A stretch of DNA of 64,000 bases, from contig DEQO01000066.1 in NCBI GenBank assembly GCA_002360495.1, positions 1 through 64,000 on the forward strand, written 5' to 3'. Position numbers and translations under genes: made by a program. The stretch comes from Flavobacteriales bacterium UBA3364. GTDB lineage: Bacteria; Bacteroidota; Bacteroidia; Flavobacteriales_F; PHOS-HE28. Below the pieces are notes generated by a model, which made no database searches, had not been told where the DNA came from, and saw only the letters and a program-made list of their open reading frames with translations. This document shows positions 40,877 to 51,506 of this stretch, piece after piece. Position 1 is the first letter of the stretch; the number at the start of each line of letters is the position of its first letter.

Positions 40877-42670
40877 ATGGGTGCCACGCACACAGCACAC
40901 GCCGCCGGCCACGGGCACGAGGCGCACCACCACGAGGAGAGCTTCATCTCGAAGTACATCTTCTCGCAGGACCATAAGATGATCGGGAAGCAGTTCCTGG
41001 TCACCGCGATCTTCATGGCCTGGGTGGCGGTGATCATGTCCTTGATCTTCCGCCTGCAACTGGCTTGGCCAGGGGAGGGCTTTGCCTTCACGAATTTCTT
41101 CCTCGGGGAAAAGTGGGCACCGGGCGGCATCCTGGACCCGAACATGTATCTGGCACTGGTCACTATCCACGGCACGATCATGGTGTTCTTCGTGCTGACG
41201 GGAGGCCTGTCCGGGACGTTCGCGAACATGCTGATCCCCTTGCAGCTCGGCGCCAGGGATATGGCCTCGGGCTTCATCAACATGCTATCGTACTGGTTCT
41301 TCTTCCTCAGCAGCGTGACCATGCTGGCATCGCTCTTCGTGGAAGGTGGTCCTGCTTCGGCAGGCTGGACCGTGTATCCGCCCCTGAGCGCATTGCCAAA
41401 ATCGATCCCCGGCTCTGGCACGGGAATGACCTTGTGGCTCGTGAGCATGGTGCTCTTCATCGCGAGTTCGTTGATGGGCGGCCTCAACTACGTGGTCACC
41501 ATCCTCAACCTGCGGACCAAGGGCATGAAGATGACCCGCATGCCGCTGACCATCTGGGCGATCTTCCTCACCGCCGTGTTGGGCATCCTCTCGTTCCCGG
41601 TGTTGCTCAGCGCTTCGTTGCTGCTGCTGCTGGATCGTTCCATGGGGACCAGCTTCTATCTCAGCGACATCCACATCGCTGGCGAATCACTGGACCATAT
41701 GGGCGGCAGTCCCGTTCTTTTCCAGCACTTGTTCTGGTTCCTGGGGCATCCGGAGGTATATATCGTGTTGTTGCCGGCACTGGGTATCACCTCTGAGATC
41801 ATCTCCACCAATGCGCGCAAACCCATCTTCGGCTATCGCGCGATGATCGGTTCAATCCTCGCGATCGGCTTCCTGAGCTTCATCGTGTGGGGTCACCACA
41901 TGTTCATCACCGGGATGAACCCGTTCCTGGGTAGTGTCTTCGTGTTCACCACACTGTTGATCGCGATCCCCTCGGCGGTGAAGGTGTTCAACTACATCAC
42001 CACCCTTTGGCGTGGTAACATCGTGCTCACACCGGCCATGTTGTTCAGCATCGGCTTGGTCGCGACCTTCATCGCGGGTGGTCTCACCGGGATCATCCTG
42101 GCCGATAGCGCGCTTGATATCAATGTGCACGATACCTACTTCGTTGTCGCCCACTTCCACATCGTAATGGGTATGAGCGCCATCTTCGGGATGTTCGCGG
42201 GTATTTACCACTGGTTCCCGAAGATGTACGGCAAGATGATGAATACGCGCCTGGGCTACGCGCACTTCTGGGTGACGTTCATCTGTGCCTTCGGCGTGTT
42301 CTTCCCCATGCACTTCATCGGCCTGGCCGGTGCTCCGCGCCGCTACTACAGCTATAGCGAGTTCCCCATGTTCGATGGTGTCGTGGACCTGAACATCCTG
42401 GTGACCATCTTCGCCATCATCGGCGCCCTGGCCCAGGTGATCTTCACGTACAACTTCTTCTACAGCATCTACCGCGGTCCGAAAGCAGTGCAGAACCCTT
42501 GGCGGTCGAACACCTTGGAGTGGACCACACCGGTGGAGCACATGCACGGCAACTGGCCCGGTCCATTGCCTACGGTGTATCGCTGGCCGTACGATTACAG
42601 CAAACCGGGCAAGGCCGAGGATTGGGTCAGCCAGATCACCCCGTTGGAACACGACGAGGAGGAACACTAG
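40877..42670 (+). CDS. coxA: cytochrome c oxidase subunit I
   Basis: The 597-aa catalytic subunit has twelve or more helices. Haem a and a3/CuB ligand motifs include VTIHGTIMVFFVLTGG, FWFLGHPEVYIVLLPALGI (CuB His, proton-channel Glu), WGHHMFITGM (CuB His pair) and DTYFVVAHFHIVMGM (haem a3 and a). The HPEVY motif with a Tyr is the A-type oxidase signature. The N-terminus is His-rich (THTAHAAGHGHEAHHHEE). It reduces O2 to water and pumps protons. A strong terminator follows 16 bp after the stop, and no subunit III or IV gene is adjacent. Confidence 0.97.
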   Translation: MGATHTAHAAGHGHEAHHHEESFISKYIFSQDHKMIGKQFLVTAIFMAWVAVIMSLIFRLQLAWPGEGFAFTNFFLGEKWAPGGILDPNMYLALVTIHGTIMVFFVLTGGLSGTFANMLIPLQLGARDMASGFINMLSYWFFFLSSVTMLASLFVEGGPASAGWTVYPPLSALPKSIPGSGTGMTLWLVSMVLFIASSLMGGLNYVVTILNLRTKGMKMTRMPLTIWAIFLTAVLGILSFPVLLSASLLLLLDRSMGTSFYLSDIHIAGESLDHMGGSPVLFQHLFWFLGHPEVYIVLLPALGITSEIISTNARKPIFGYRAMIGSILAIGFLSFIVWGHHMFITGMNPFLGSVFVFTTLLIAIPSAVKVFNYITTLWRGNIVLTPAMLFSIGLVATFIAGGLTGIILADSALDINVHDTYFVVAHFHIVMGMSAIFGMFAGIYHWFPKMYGKMMNTRLGYAHFWVTFICAFGVFFPMHFIGLAGAPRRYYSYSEFPMFDGVVDLNILVTIFAIIGALAQVIFTYNFFYSIYRGPKAVQNPWRSNTLEWTTPVEHMHGNWPGPLPTVYRWPYDYSKPGKAEDWVSQITPLEHDEEEH

Positions 42671-42686
42671 AGAAGATCGAACGCAA

Positions 42687-42716
42687 GGACAAGGCCCTCG
42701 AACGAGGGCCTTGTCC
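42687..42716 (+). terminator. intrinsic terminator after coxA
   Basis: GGACAAGGCCCTCG (42687-42700) and CGAGGGCCTTGTCC (42703-42716) form a perfect 14-bp inverted repeat around AA, giving an effective stem of about 12 bp. It closes the act-cox operon. The following run is only TTA, so termination may rely on the very strong stem. Confidence 0.75.
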
Positions 42717-42931
42717 GTTATGGCAATGAAGGTCGTGCGTAGGTGCCGCGTTACTTGCTCCTGTCCGACGTGACCATGTGCACCATGGACCGGATCGAGT
42801 GAGGTGGACGGCTTGAACTTGACAGGATCCAAGCAAGGTCAATGTGATCGTTGTTGTTGTTTTCATGGGGTCAAAGGGACCCATGACCCGGTTGTTCTGT
42901 TCGCATCTTTGATGCGGACATCTTCTTTTCC

Positions 42932-43567
42932 ATGCGCTCTATAGCGTTGATCCTGTTGTTCTGGCCGCTCACGAACGCGAACGCGCAGCTGTTGGACAGC
43001 ATCGCCCTGTTCACCCAGGAGCCGCCGAAACCCACCTTCAGCCTCGATTCGCGCGGGAGTTTCATCAGCAACCAGAACGTTCGTTTGCTGGGGGTGAAGG
43101 TGGGATTGGAGCACGCTGGACGCGTACGCTATGGGATCGGGTACAGTTTCTTGGGCACACCTGTGGAACGTGAGGAACAAGTGCAGGAGGGAGGAGCCAC
43201 CCGTACGGTGACCACGCGCATGCGACTGGGATACGTGACGCCCTTCTTTGCTTACACCTTCTACCGCCGCGGACCGTGGGAAGTGAGCATCCCCGTACAA
43301 ATAGGCATCGGCGGCGGCTCGGTTGTGTACGATGATCTTGAAGGCAGGCGGCAGAAACTGAAGAGTGCATTCGTCTTCCTCTACGAACCGGCCATGGTGG
43401 TACAGTACCGGTTCCTGGAATACTTCGCGGTGGGTGGAGGCCTCGGCTATCGACTGGTCTTCACCAATGCCAGCTTGGATGAGCGACTGAACGCCCCGGT
43501 CTACATCATCGGGGTGCGGATCTTCTTCGGTGATGCGTACCGGGACTGGCAGGAAAGCGTGGAGTAA
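42932..43567 (+). CDS. exported hypothetical, outer-membrane beta-barrel-like
   Basis: The 211-aa protein has a signal peptide ([19 protein letters not shown]). The mature part alternates strands with small and aromatic residues ([91 protein letters not shown]) and ends [15 protein letters not shown]. That is the pattern of a small eight- or ten-stranded barrel common in Bacteroidota. Function unknown. It is 14 bp upstream of ruvB in the same direction and preceded by a 6-bp hairpin (CGCATC/GATGCG at 42902-42916). Confidence 0.8.
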   Translation: MRSIALILLFWPLTNANAQLLDSIALFTQEPPKPTFSLDSRGSFISNQNVRLLGVKVGLEHAGRVRYGIGYSFLGTPVEREEQVQEGGATRTVTTRMRLGYVTPFFAYTFYRRGPWEVSIPVQIGIGGGSVVYDDLEGRRQKLKSAFVFLYEPAMVVQYRFLEYFAVGGGLGYRLVFTNASLDERLNAPVYIIGVRIFFGDAYRDWQESVE

Positions 43568-43581
43568 TTTCGGGGCATCCC

Positions 43582-44607
43582 ATGGCAGAGGTCTTCGATC
43601 CCCGCAACGAGCAGCGCTCCGCATCCGACAAGGAATTGGAACAGACCCTGCGTCCCAAACAGTTCGGTGAGTTCGCCGGCCAGAAGGCCGTGACGGACAA
43701 CCTGAAGGTCTTCGTGCAAGCAGCCAAACAGCGTGGTGAGGCCCTGGATCATGTCCTGCTGCATGGCCCTCCCGGATTGGGCAAGACCACCTTGGCGAAC
43801 ATCATCGCCCAGGAGATGGGTGTCGGCTTCCGCGTCACCAGTGGACCCGTCCTGGACAAGCCGGCGGATCTCGCTGGTCTGCTCACCAACTTGGAGCCGC
43901 ACGACGTCCTCTTCATCGATGAGATCCATCGACTTACGCCGGTGATCGAGGAGTACCTGTACAGCGCGATGGAGGATTACCGCATCGACCTCGTGATCGA
44001 TGCCGGACCGAACGCGCGCACGGTCCAGATCGCATTGAATCCGTTCACGCTCGTCGGCGCGACCACCCGCAGCGGCTTGCTCACCGCTCCGTTGCGTGCC
44101 CGTTTCGGCATCAACAGCCGGTTGGACTACTACGATGCGATCACGCTTAAAGGGATCATCAAGCGCAGTGCCGGCTTGTTGGATGTTCCGATCGTTGAAG
44201 AGGCCGCGCACGAGATCTCGCGCAGGAGCCGGGGAACACCACGCATTGCCAACGCCTTGTTGCGTCGCGTCCGCGATTTCGCGCAGATCCAAGGTGATGG
44301 TACCATCGACTTGGCCATCGCACAACATGCGTTAAGGGCCTTGAATGTGGATGCACACGGCCTCGACGAAATGGACAACCGGATCCTCGGGGCCATCATC
44401 GATAAGTTCAACGGTGGGCCCGTGGGTTTGAACACCGTGGCCACCGCAGTGGGCGAGGAGGCGGGTACCATCGAAGAGGTGTACGAGCCCTTCCTGATCA
44501 TGGAAGGTTACCTGCAACGCACCCCGCGTGGCCGACTGGCTACGGAGCGTGCTTACCGCCACTTGGGGAAAGTGCAGAGCGTGAAGCCGGGAAGTCTGTT
44601 CGAATAG
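43582..44607 (+). CDS. ruvB: Holliday junction branch migration ATPase RuvB
   Basis: The 341-aa protein has a Walker A of [10 protein letters not shown] (residues 61-70) and a Walker B of DVLFIDEIH (Asp113, Glu114). Sensor 1 is [19 protein letters not shown], where the last Arg is the finger, and the C-terminal winged helix includes [28 protein letters not shown]. It forms the hexameric motor with RuvA that migrates Holliday junctions. ruvA is 11 kb away at 54815; separation of the two genes is usual in this phylum. Its start follows the barrel gene by 14 bp. Confidence 0.98.
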   Translation: MAEVFDPRNEQRSASDKELEQTLRPKQFGEFAGQKAVTDNLKVFVQAAKQRGEALDHVLLHGPPGLGKTTLANIIAQEMGVGFRVTSGPVLDKPADLAGLLTNLEPHDVLFIDEIHRLTPVIEEYLYSAMEDYRIDLVIDAGPNARTVQIALNPFTLVGATTRSGLLTAPLRARFGINSRLDYYDAITLKGIIKRSAGLLDVPIVEEAAHEISRRSRGTPRIANALLRRVRDFAQIQGDGTIDLAIAQHALRALNVDAHGLDEMDNRILGAIIDKFNGGPVGLNTVATAVGEEAGTIEEVYEPFLIMEGYLQRTPRGRLATERAYRHLGKVQSVKPGSLFE

Positions 44608-44649
44608 GGTCACTACTCGAAGACCCGCATCTCCCCCTAGCTTCGCGCC

Positions 44650-46944
44650 ATGTCGCAGGCGAAGCGCAGCGTCCTGTTCTATTTGGTGACCATCGCGGTC
44701 TTCGGTGCCGCGATCTACGGGATCATGGTCAAGGGCGAGGCCTTGCGACCTGGCGTGGTCGATCTGCTGCCGGTCGCGGAAACGCAAACCCCGGGGGCTA
44801 CGGCGGTGGATGCTTTCCTGCACACGCTCGACAGCAACATGCACCACCCGTTGGCGGTGCTGATCATACAGGTACTGGCCATCATTGCCGCTGCCCGTTC
44901 CTTCGCCTATCTCTTCAATAAACTGGGGCAGCCGTCGGTCCTGGGCGAGATCGTGGCGGGCATCGTGCTGGGGCCCTCGGTCGTCGGCTATTGGTTCCCG
45001 GACGTTTTCCATTTCCTGTTTCCCGAGGGATCGCTGGTGAACCTGCAGTTCATGAGCCAGATCGGCTTGATGCTCTTCATGTTCGTTGTGGGCATGGAAC
45101 TGGATCTGAAGGTGCTCAGCAAGCGGGCGCAGGATGCGGTCGTGATCAGCCATGCGAGCATCGTTATACCGTACGCGCTCGGCGTAGGTCTGGCGTATTT
45201 CCTCTACCTCGATTTCGCGCCGCCCACGATCTCCTTCAGCTCTTTTGCACTGTTCATGGGGATCGCCATGAGCATCACTGCATTTCCTGTGCTGGCACGC
45301 ATCATCCAGGAGCGCGGCCTTTCGGGAACGCGCATCGGAACGGTCGCCATCGCCTGCGCTGCAGCCGATGATGTCACGGCCTGGTGCATCCTCGCCGCCG
45401 TTATTGCCATCGTGAAAGCGGGCTCAGCGGCAAGCGCGTTGTTCACCATCGGTGCGTCGTTGGCCTATGTGCTCTTGATGATCCGCGTGGTGCGGCCTTT
45501 CCTGGTGCGTTTGGGTGACATCCACAAGGACCGCGAGACCATCAGCCGGCCGATCGTGGCGCTGCTTTTCCTCGTCCTGTTCGGATCGGCCTACCTCACG
45601 GAGATGATCGGCATCCACGCGCTTTTCGGAGCGTTCCTGGCCGGGGCTATCATGCCGCCTGCGCTCAATTTCCGCAAGGTCTTGATCAACAAGATGGAGG
45701 ATATCAGCCTGGTGCTGCTGCTGCCGCTGTTCTTCGTGTTCACCGGCCTTCGCACCCGCATCGGTCTGCTGGATAGCGTGGATCTTTGGTTGGTCTGTGG
45801 TGCGGTGGTGGGCGTTGCCGTATTGGGCAAATTCGGCGGCAGCGCACTTGCGGCGCGCTTCACCGGGAATAGTTGGAAGGACAGTCTCTCCATCGGCGCC
45901 TTGATGAATACACGGGGGCTGATGGAACTGATCGTGCTCAACATCGGCTATGATCTCGGCGTGCTCAGCCCGAAGATCTTCGTGATGATGGTGTTGATGG
46001 CCTTGCTCACCACCTTTATGACGGGACCTGCGTTGGACCTGATCGCCCGCGTGTTCCGTTCGGAGGAAGGGACAGAAGTGGACGAGCCGCGCGTGCTCAC
46101 CCCGGGTTGGCGTGTGCTCGTCTCTTTCGGCCAGCCGCAGAGCGGGAGCAAATTGTTGCGCTTGGCCGGTCAATTGGCACGGAGGGACCAAGGGGTATTG
46201 AACGTGACGGCCTTGCACCTCTCCACGAGCGAGGACCTCAACCCGATCGAACGTGCCGATGTGGAACGCGAGAGCTTCGAGCCGGTGAAGGAGGAAGCCA
46301 AGCGATTGGGACTTCCGTTGGAGACCGTGTACAAGGTCAGCAGCGACATCTCACGCGACATTGTGCAGGTGGCCAACAGTGGTGGTTACGACCTCATGCT
46401 GGTGGGCTCGGGCAAGCCGCTGTTGCGCGGGACGTTATTGGGCGATCTGCTGGGCTTCACTTCACGGGCGTTGGATCCCAGCAAGCTGATCGGATCGCTC
46501 ACCGGGCAAACGTCGTTGCTTCCAGCGGACGATCAATTGGATGAGCGCGTGCGTCAGTTCATCGAAGGGTCGCAGTGCAGCGTCGGTATATTCCTGGACA
46601 AGGGATTCACGACGGCGAAGGAGATCCTGCTCCCCATTTTCGCTCCGGGCGATCTCTTCCTGTTCAATTACGCCGAGCGTTTCATGCGCAACGTGGAAGC
46701 GAAGGTCACCGTGCTGGATGTCGCCGGGCTCACCGCTCGCGAGCCGTCCTTCCAGGCGGAAGCTGCACGCTTGTCCAACCTTGCACCTGATCGGTTGGTG
46801 ATCCTGGACCGTCGTGTGATGGACAAGACCCTGTTGGACCGGCATGCCTTCCTGTTGATCGGCTACGCGAGTTGGACACGATTGGCGGAAAGCAGGAGCG
46901 TATGGCTGGCCAACGTTCCCAGCACCTTGATCGTGAAGCCATAA
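44650..46944 (+). CDS. CPA2-type cation:proton antiporter with C-terminal USP-like region
   Basis: The 764-aa protein has an N-terminal helix plus about twelve transport helices (LGQPSVLGEIVAGIVLGPSVVGYWF, GLMLFMFVVGMELDLKVL, IAMSITAFPVLARIIQERG, AAADDVTAWCILAAV). The conserved A-D-D-V-T motif of the NhaA/KefB-like fold carries the Asp pair for cation/H+ exchange. The soluble C-terminal third (LTPGWRVLVSFGQPQSGSKLLRLAGQLA, GYDLMLVGSGKPLLRGTLLGDLLG) resembles universal-stress-type nucleotide-binding domains that may gate transport. The substrate ion (K+ or Na+) cannot be decided. It lies 42 bp after ruvB and 11 bp before queG. Confidence 0.9.
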   Translation: MSQAKRSVLFYLVTIAVFGAAIYGIMVKGEALRPGVVDLLPVAETQTPGATAVDAFLHTLDSNMHHPLAVLIIQVLAIIAAARSFAYLFNKLGQPSVLGEIVAGIVLGPSVVGYWFPDVFHFLFPEGSLVNLQFMSQIGLMLFMFVVGMELDLKVLSKRAQDAVVISHASIVIPYALGVGLAYFLYLDFAPPTISFSSFALFMGIAMSITAFPVLARIIQERGLSGTRIGTVAIACAAADDVTAWCILAAVIAIVKAGSAASALFTIGASLAYVLLMIRVVRPFLVRLGDIHKDRETISRPIVALLFLVLFGSAYLTEMIGIHALFGAFLAGAIMPPALNFRKVLINKMEDISLVLLLPLFFVFTGLRTRIGLLDSVDLWLVCGAVVGVAVLGKFGGSALAARFTGNSWKDSLSIGALMNTRGLMELIVLNIGYDLGVLSPKIFVMMVLMALLTTFMTGPALDLIARVFRSEEGTEVDEPRVLTPGWRVLVSFGQPQSGSKLLRLAGQLARRDQGVLNVTALHLSTSEDLNPIERADVERESFEPVKEEAKRLGLPLETVYKVSSDISRDIVQVANSGGYDLMLVGSGKPLLRGTLLGDLLGFTSRALDPSKLIGSLTGQTSLLPADDQLDERVRQFIEGSQCSVGIFLDKGFTTAKEILLPIFAPGDLFLFNYAERFMRNVEAKVTVLDVAGLTAREPSFQAEAARLSNLAPDRLVILDRRVMDKTLLDRHAFLLIGYASWTRLAESRSVWLANVPSTLIVKP

Positions 46945-46955
46945 GTGGAGCGACG

Positions 46956-47888
46956 ATGCTCTCCCCTCGCGAGAATTCCGAACGGATCAAGGCGAAGGCC
47001 CGTGAGCTGGGGTTCCTTGCCTGCGGTATAGCCCGTGCGGAATTCCTTGCAGAAGAAGCTCCGCGCTTGGAGCGCTGGTTGAAAGCCGGGAAGCACGGTG
47101 ATATGGGTTACATGGCGAACCACTTCGACCTGCGGCTCGACCCGCGCAGGTTGGTCGACGGGGCGAAGAGCGTGATCAGCCTGGCCTACAACTATTACAC
47201 CCCGCCGAAGCAGGAGGATCCCGAGGCACCGAAATTGAGCACGTATGCCTACGGCCGCGATTATCATAAAGTGGTGAGGCGACGAATGGAACCGTTGATG
47301 GTCTTCATCACGGAACAGTTCGGTGATCTGGCGATGCGGGCTTTCGTGGACAGCGGTCCGGTATTGGAGAAGGCATGGGCGCAACGCAGCGGAATTGGTT
47401 GGGTCGGCAAACACACCAACGTTATCCGGCAGGGAGCAGGTTCCTACTTCTTCCTGTGCGAGATCATCATCGATCTTGAGCTGGAACCGGACCCCCCTGC
47501 CACGGACCACTGCGGTACCTGCCGGCGATGCATCGACGCGTGCCCCACCGATGCCATCACGCCGTACGGTGTGGATGGCAGCAAGTGCATCAGCTACTTC
47601 ACCATCGAGTTGAAGAGCGCCATACCGGAGGGTATGTCAGGGCGGTTCAACAACTGGGCCTTTGGTTGCGATATCTGCCAACAGGTATGTCCTTGGAACC
47701 GGTTCAGTACACCGCACCAAGAGCCGGAATTCGGGCCGAAACCTGAACTCATGGCCCTGTCAAAGGACGATTGGCACGGCATGACCGAGGTGGTCTTCGA
47801 GAAACTCTTCCACAACAGCGCAGTGAAGCGCACGAAGTACGAAGGGCTAAAGCGCAACCTGCGTTTCCTGGATACCGGTGTTGAATAG
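46956..47888 (+). CDS. queG: epoxyqueuosine reductase QueG
   Basis: The 310-aa protein starts MLSPRENSERIKAKARELGFLACGIARAEF. The cobalamin-binding N-terminal part includes RLDPRRLVDGAKSVISLAYNYYTP and YAYGRDYHKVVRRRMEPL. Two [4Fe-4S] motifs are CGTCRRCIDACPTDAI and CDICQQVCPWN. QueG reduces epoxyqueuosine to queuosine at the wobble base of tRNA. The length is slightly short of the usual about 350 aa because the C-terminal HEAT-like part is absent, as in many Bacteroidota homologues. The start at 46956 follows the antiporter stop by 11 bp. Confidence 0.95.
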   Translation: MLSPRENSERIKAKARELGFLACGIARAEFLAEEAPRLERWLKAGKHGDMGYMANHFDLRLDPRRLVDGAKSVISLAYNYYTPPKQEDPEAPKLSTYAYGRDYHKVVRRRMEPLMVFITEQFGDLAMRAFVDSGPVLEKAWAQRSGIGWVGKHTNVIRQGAGSYFFLCEIIIDLELEPDPPATDHCGTCRRCIDACPTDAITPYGVDGSKCISYFTIELKSAIPEGMSGRFNNWAFGCDICQQVCPWNRFSTPHQEPEFGPKPELMALSKDDWHGMTEVVFEKLFHNSAVKRTKYEGLKRNLRFLDTGVE

Positions 47889-47951
47889 AGGGCGGTTCCC
47901 TGTTCTCCTTGGGAGAGGTCCGGGACGAGGCCACCTGAAGGGCCGGGAGGC

Positions 47952-48170
47952 CTAACTCCGCATGGTCGTTTGGAACACGTCCATGATCAAGTCGCGGTAC
48001 ATGTGCCCAAAGGTCGCAAGACACCAGGCCTTCAGAACCAATTGATCGTGTTGGCCCACCCAACGTCGGGCCTTGATGAGTTCCTTCTTGAACAGCCGTT
48101 GGTCGAAACTGACCTTTTGGAGAACTTGCTTACTGAACTCCATCATCTTCCTGCCTTGGTCCATCATCAC
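47952..48170 (-). CDS. conserved small hypothetical, 72 aa
   Basis: This 72-aa soluble protein, with MEFSKQVLQKVSFDQRLFKKELIKARRWV from near residue 10 and ending ATFGHMYRDLIMDVFQTT, looks like a small helical protein. I believe similar sequences occur in other Flavobacteriales. The true start may be a Met at residue 9 or 10 (MMEFSK). It is isolated: 63 bp from queG (convergent) and 151 bp downstream of the Omp28 gene. Function unknown. Confidence 0.65.
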   Translation of the reverse strand: MMMDQGRKMMEFSKQVLQKVSFDQRLFKKELIKARRWVGQHDQLVLKAWCLATFGHMYRDLIMDVFQTTMRS

Positions 48171-48321
48171 GGTTCGGCTTTAGCGAGGTTGAAGATAATA
48201 CACCCTGGAAGCGAAATGGGAAATATTCGTCGAAGGGTTTTCCACCGCTGAACACACGAGTGGACAACGATAACGGCACGTTCCCGGGATCGGTATCGCT
48301 GGTTCGCGCAAAAAGTTGTTG

Positions 48322-49191
48322 TCAGGGCTGGAAGGTGCGTTCCTCGGCCTGCATGACCTCGTAGCTGGCGGTATTGTACGCATAGGCCACCAAGGCACAA
48401 TGGGCCGGGTCCCAAGCGGCGTTGACCGGGAAATCCGCATACGTGAGGGTGAGGGTATCCCCGGCAGCGGCGCTTCCTGTGATCAACGGTACGCCCCAGG
48501 TCCCATTCACCGTGGTGCGCAGGACATGGCGATGATCATAGTCCTGCACATCGGGGTCGGGGAGGGAAGGGTCGCTGTCGTACTGCCAGTCCACCACATG
48601 GTCCTCGATCAGGTAGATGGTCAGGTTGTGGTCCCCGTCCACCGGGTTCAGGACCGCCACTTTCACCTCGGCCGAAACGGTGTTCGCCGCGCTATTGTAG
48701 GTCAGTTCGCTGAACCAGATGTCCATGTCGGCCGGTTCGCCGATAATGTCCGCCACGGCGCTCCCCCAAGCGGCTTCTCCTTGCAGCAGGCTGTTGTTAT
48801 AGACCCTTCGGCTCACTGCGCCGTTGGGCAGGAAAGCGACGTCCAAGGCGGACTCATAAGCATCCCCGGCCTCGGTCCGGAAATCCGTGGAGTAACTGCC
48901 ATCGGCGTTCGGGGGCGAAACGGGTGCGGCGAAGGTGCTGGTCATGTGTATCCCGACCATGATGAGGTCCTCGCCATAGAGGTCCTGAAGCTGGAGACCG
49001 ATCGCCGCAGCCCCAGGGCAATTGTTGCAACGGTGCCCGGTGAAATCCTCCAACAACACCTTGCGTGTGACCCCCTCGCCGGTGATCGGATCGCCGCCAC
49101 CGTCCACGATGGGCGAGCTCACATAGTCACAACCGGACACCAAGGCGATCACGAGGAGGAGGGGGAGTGCTGTGGAACGACGGACGGTCAT
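48322..49191 (-). CDS. Omp28-related lipoprotein
   Basis: The 289-aa protein has a lipoprotein leader (STALPLLLVIALVSGC). It then begins VTRKVLLEDFTGHRCNNCPGAAAIGLQLQDLYGEDLIMVGIHM, the thioredoxin-like start of the Omp28 family with C-N-N-C. The rest is beta-rich (LTIYLIEDHVVDWQ, HVLRTTVNGTWGVPL). Omp28 proteins are surface-exposed and were first seen in Porphyromonas; their enzymatic role is unclear. The frame runs further upstream to 49443, but the start at 49191 is set by the leader. The gene lies 2 bp after the DUF6029-like gene in a coupled minus-strand run. Confidence 0.88.
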   Translation of the reverse strand: MTVRRSTALPLLLVIALVSGCDYVSSPIVDGGGDPITGEGVTRKVLLEDFTGHRCNNCPGAAAIGLQLQDLYGEDLIMVGIHMTSTFAAPVSPPNADGSYSTDFRTEAGDAYESALDVAFLPNGAVSRRVYNNSLLQGEAAWGSAVADIIGEPADMDIWFSELTYNSAANTVSAEVKVAVLNPVDGDHNLTIYLIEDHVVDWQYDSDPSLPDPDVQDYDHRHVLRTTVNGTWGVPLITGSAAAGDTLTLTYADFPVNAAWDPAHCALVAYAYNTASYEVMQAEERTFQP

Positions 49192-49193
49192 GG

Positions 49194-50908
49194 CTAGAAG
49201 GTCGTAGTGATCGAAAGGCTCAACCCGTTCGAGGCCGGCACCGTGCGGCAAACGCCGCCGACGCAGAAGATCCCGGCCCGCTGCCTTCCGTAGTTCATCT
49301 GGAACCGGGTACCGTTGCGGATGTATCCGACCGAGCCGATGGGGTAGTGCAAGCGCTCCGGGGTCACTTCGGTCTTGCCGTCCTGTAGGAAGGTATCGTC
49401 GAAGGTCACATAGTTGAACTGGTCCATCACGGCCACGAACCAATGCGGGCTGAAGGTGAACTCGGCCAACGCGGTGGCCCAGTTGCCGTGGTCCTGTTCG
49501 GTGCGCAGGTGCTGAAGCTCGAACCGCACCGAGTTCTTGTCGGTGAAGTTGTGAAGGCCTTCCAGGATGAAAATATCCGCATGGACCACGGGCTTCCCGG
49601 CTTTCCCCTGGATAACGTCGATGTCATAGACAAGGTTCAGGTAGGTGAAGGCCAGTTCCCAAGTGGTGCTCAATCGTTTCCGAACCTCGATGTTGATGTC
49701 CTGGAAGTACATCCGGTCCCCGGGACGGAAGAAGTTGGTGGAATATCCATACCGCCGGGTGGTGTCATCCGCTGCGCCCAGGTCCGTTGAGTCCAGGGAG
49801 TAAGCGTTGGAATAGTTCAGGGCGATCTTGGTCCCGTATTTCCCACCGAGTTTGGTGCCCTTCTTCCACTTGTAGAAGATCTCGCCCTGTGCCGCGACCT
49901 CCCCATTCGGTTGTGTGGCGTAGGGGTAGAGGGTGGCCGGCAGGTTGTAGGTGTGCTGCTTGGCCAGCGGCGGGAGGAAATTGATGTTCAGGTCGAACGG
50001 GGTGGGCGAAGCCCTGTCGCTCTGGTAGAACATGTTGTCGTAGGTGTGCGCCCCGACACTGACCCCCAGGCCTTTCACCGAATAGGTCGCATTCGCCAGT
50101 AGGGCCTGTCCATTCTTATAGATGAAGTCGTTGCGGCCATTGGGATCGTTGATCTTGTAGGCATACTCCGTGTAGAGGTTCCAACGGGGCGTGGTGTAGT
50201 TGGCTCGGACGGCCCAAGCACCCACGTTCTCCGGTAGTTCCAAGGCGGGGTCCCGATCTTCCTGGTACTTGCTCACGAAGCTGGCCCCGATGATCAGGTT
50301 GTTCGCGCTGGTCCAGCTGCTGTCCAGCAGTTCGCTCAGACTTACCTCGGCATCGGCACCGCGCACGATACCCACCCCTTTCGTCAGGCCGTTGTCGAAC
50401 CCGAAACGTTGCCGTCCGATGAAACCCTTCAGGTAAATGCCGGGGTGCGCTTTGTACTTGAGCCGGATCCCGTCCATGGCATTGTCCACACCGAGGTAGC
50501 GCTCCTCGTAGCTGCGGAACACCATACCCTGGCCGAATTGCTCGAAGAAATTCCCCGCGGTCACCTCCAGGTCGCTCACCTTGAATTTGATGTAGCGGTA
50601 GCCGACACCGGAGCCGTTGTACTGGACACCTGCCGGGTAGCCGGCTAATGCGGGTTCGTAGCTCTCGAAACGGCCGCCGGCTTCAAAGTTCCCGTAGGTA
50701 TAGATCAGGTTGGCCCAGGCATTGGCTGCCAAGCGTTGCGGTGGTACCACCGCTCCGATGGTCGAATCCACGTTGTAGTACTGTGCATCCGTGCTGAAGT
50801 TGCCATGGAGTTGCCCACCCTCTTGGGCGTAGGCGTTCCCCAAAGCACTCAAGAACAGGGCGCACGTGGCACCACGCAACACGGTCGTTCGGCTCATCCG
50901 TGCAAATG

Positions 50909-50912
<4 letters not shown>
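49194..50912 (-). CDS. DUF6029-like outer-membrane beta-barrel protein
   Basis: The 572-aa protein has a signal peptide (TVLRGATCALFLSALGNAYA) and a long beta-barrel-like body with regularly spaced aromatic/glycine strands (FEAGGRFESYEPALAGYP, VTAGNFFEQFGQGMVFRSYEERYLGVDNAMDGIRL, YLKGFIGRQRFGF), ending SLSITTTF with a terminal Phe. The pattern matches the DUF6029 family often beside Omp28 and TlpA genes. A structural or transport role in the outer membrane is likely. It overlaps the TlpA gene by 4 bp upstream and precedes the Omp28 gene by 2 bp. Confidence 0.8.
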
Positions 50913-51406
<494 letters not shown>

Positions 51407-51432
51407 GGGTAGGTTTTTAGGGTGTCAAACGA

Positions 51433-51477
51433 AAGGTCAGCGACCGCTGGCAACTCGCGTGCCGGATCGCTGACCTT
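51433..51477 (-). terminator. terminator for the secreted thioredoxin-domain gene
   Basis: AAGGTCAGCGA (51433-51443) pairs perfectly with TCGCTGACCTT (51467-51477), with a further inner pairing (GGCA/TGCC). It lies 29 bp past the stop codon at 51507, and on the minus strand the hairpin is followed by a TTTCGTTT run. Confidence 0.7.
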
Positions 51478-51506
51478 CCGATAGACAGTCAAGTGAGGGA
51501 CCTGAC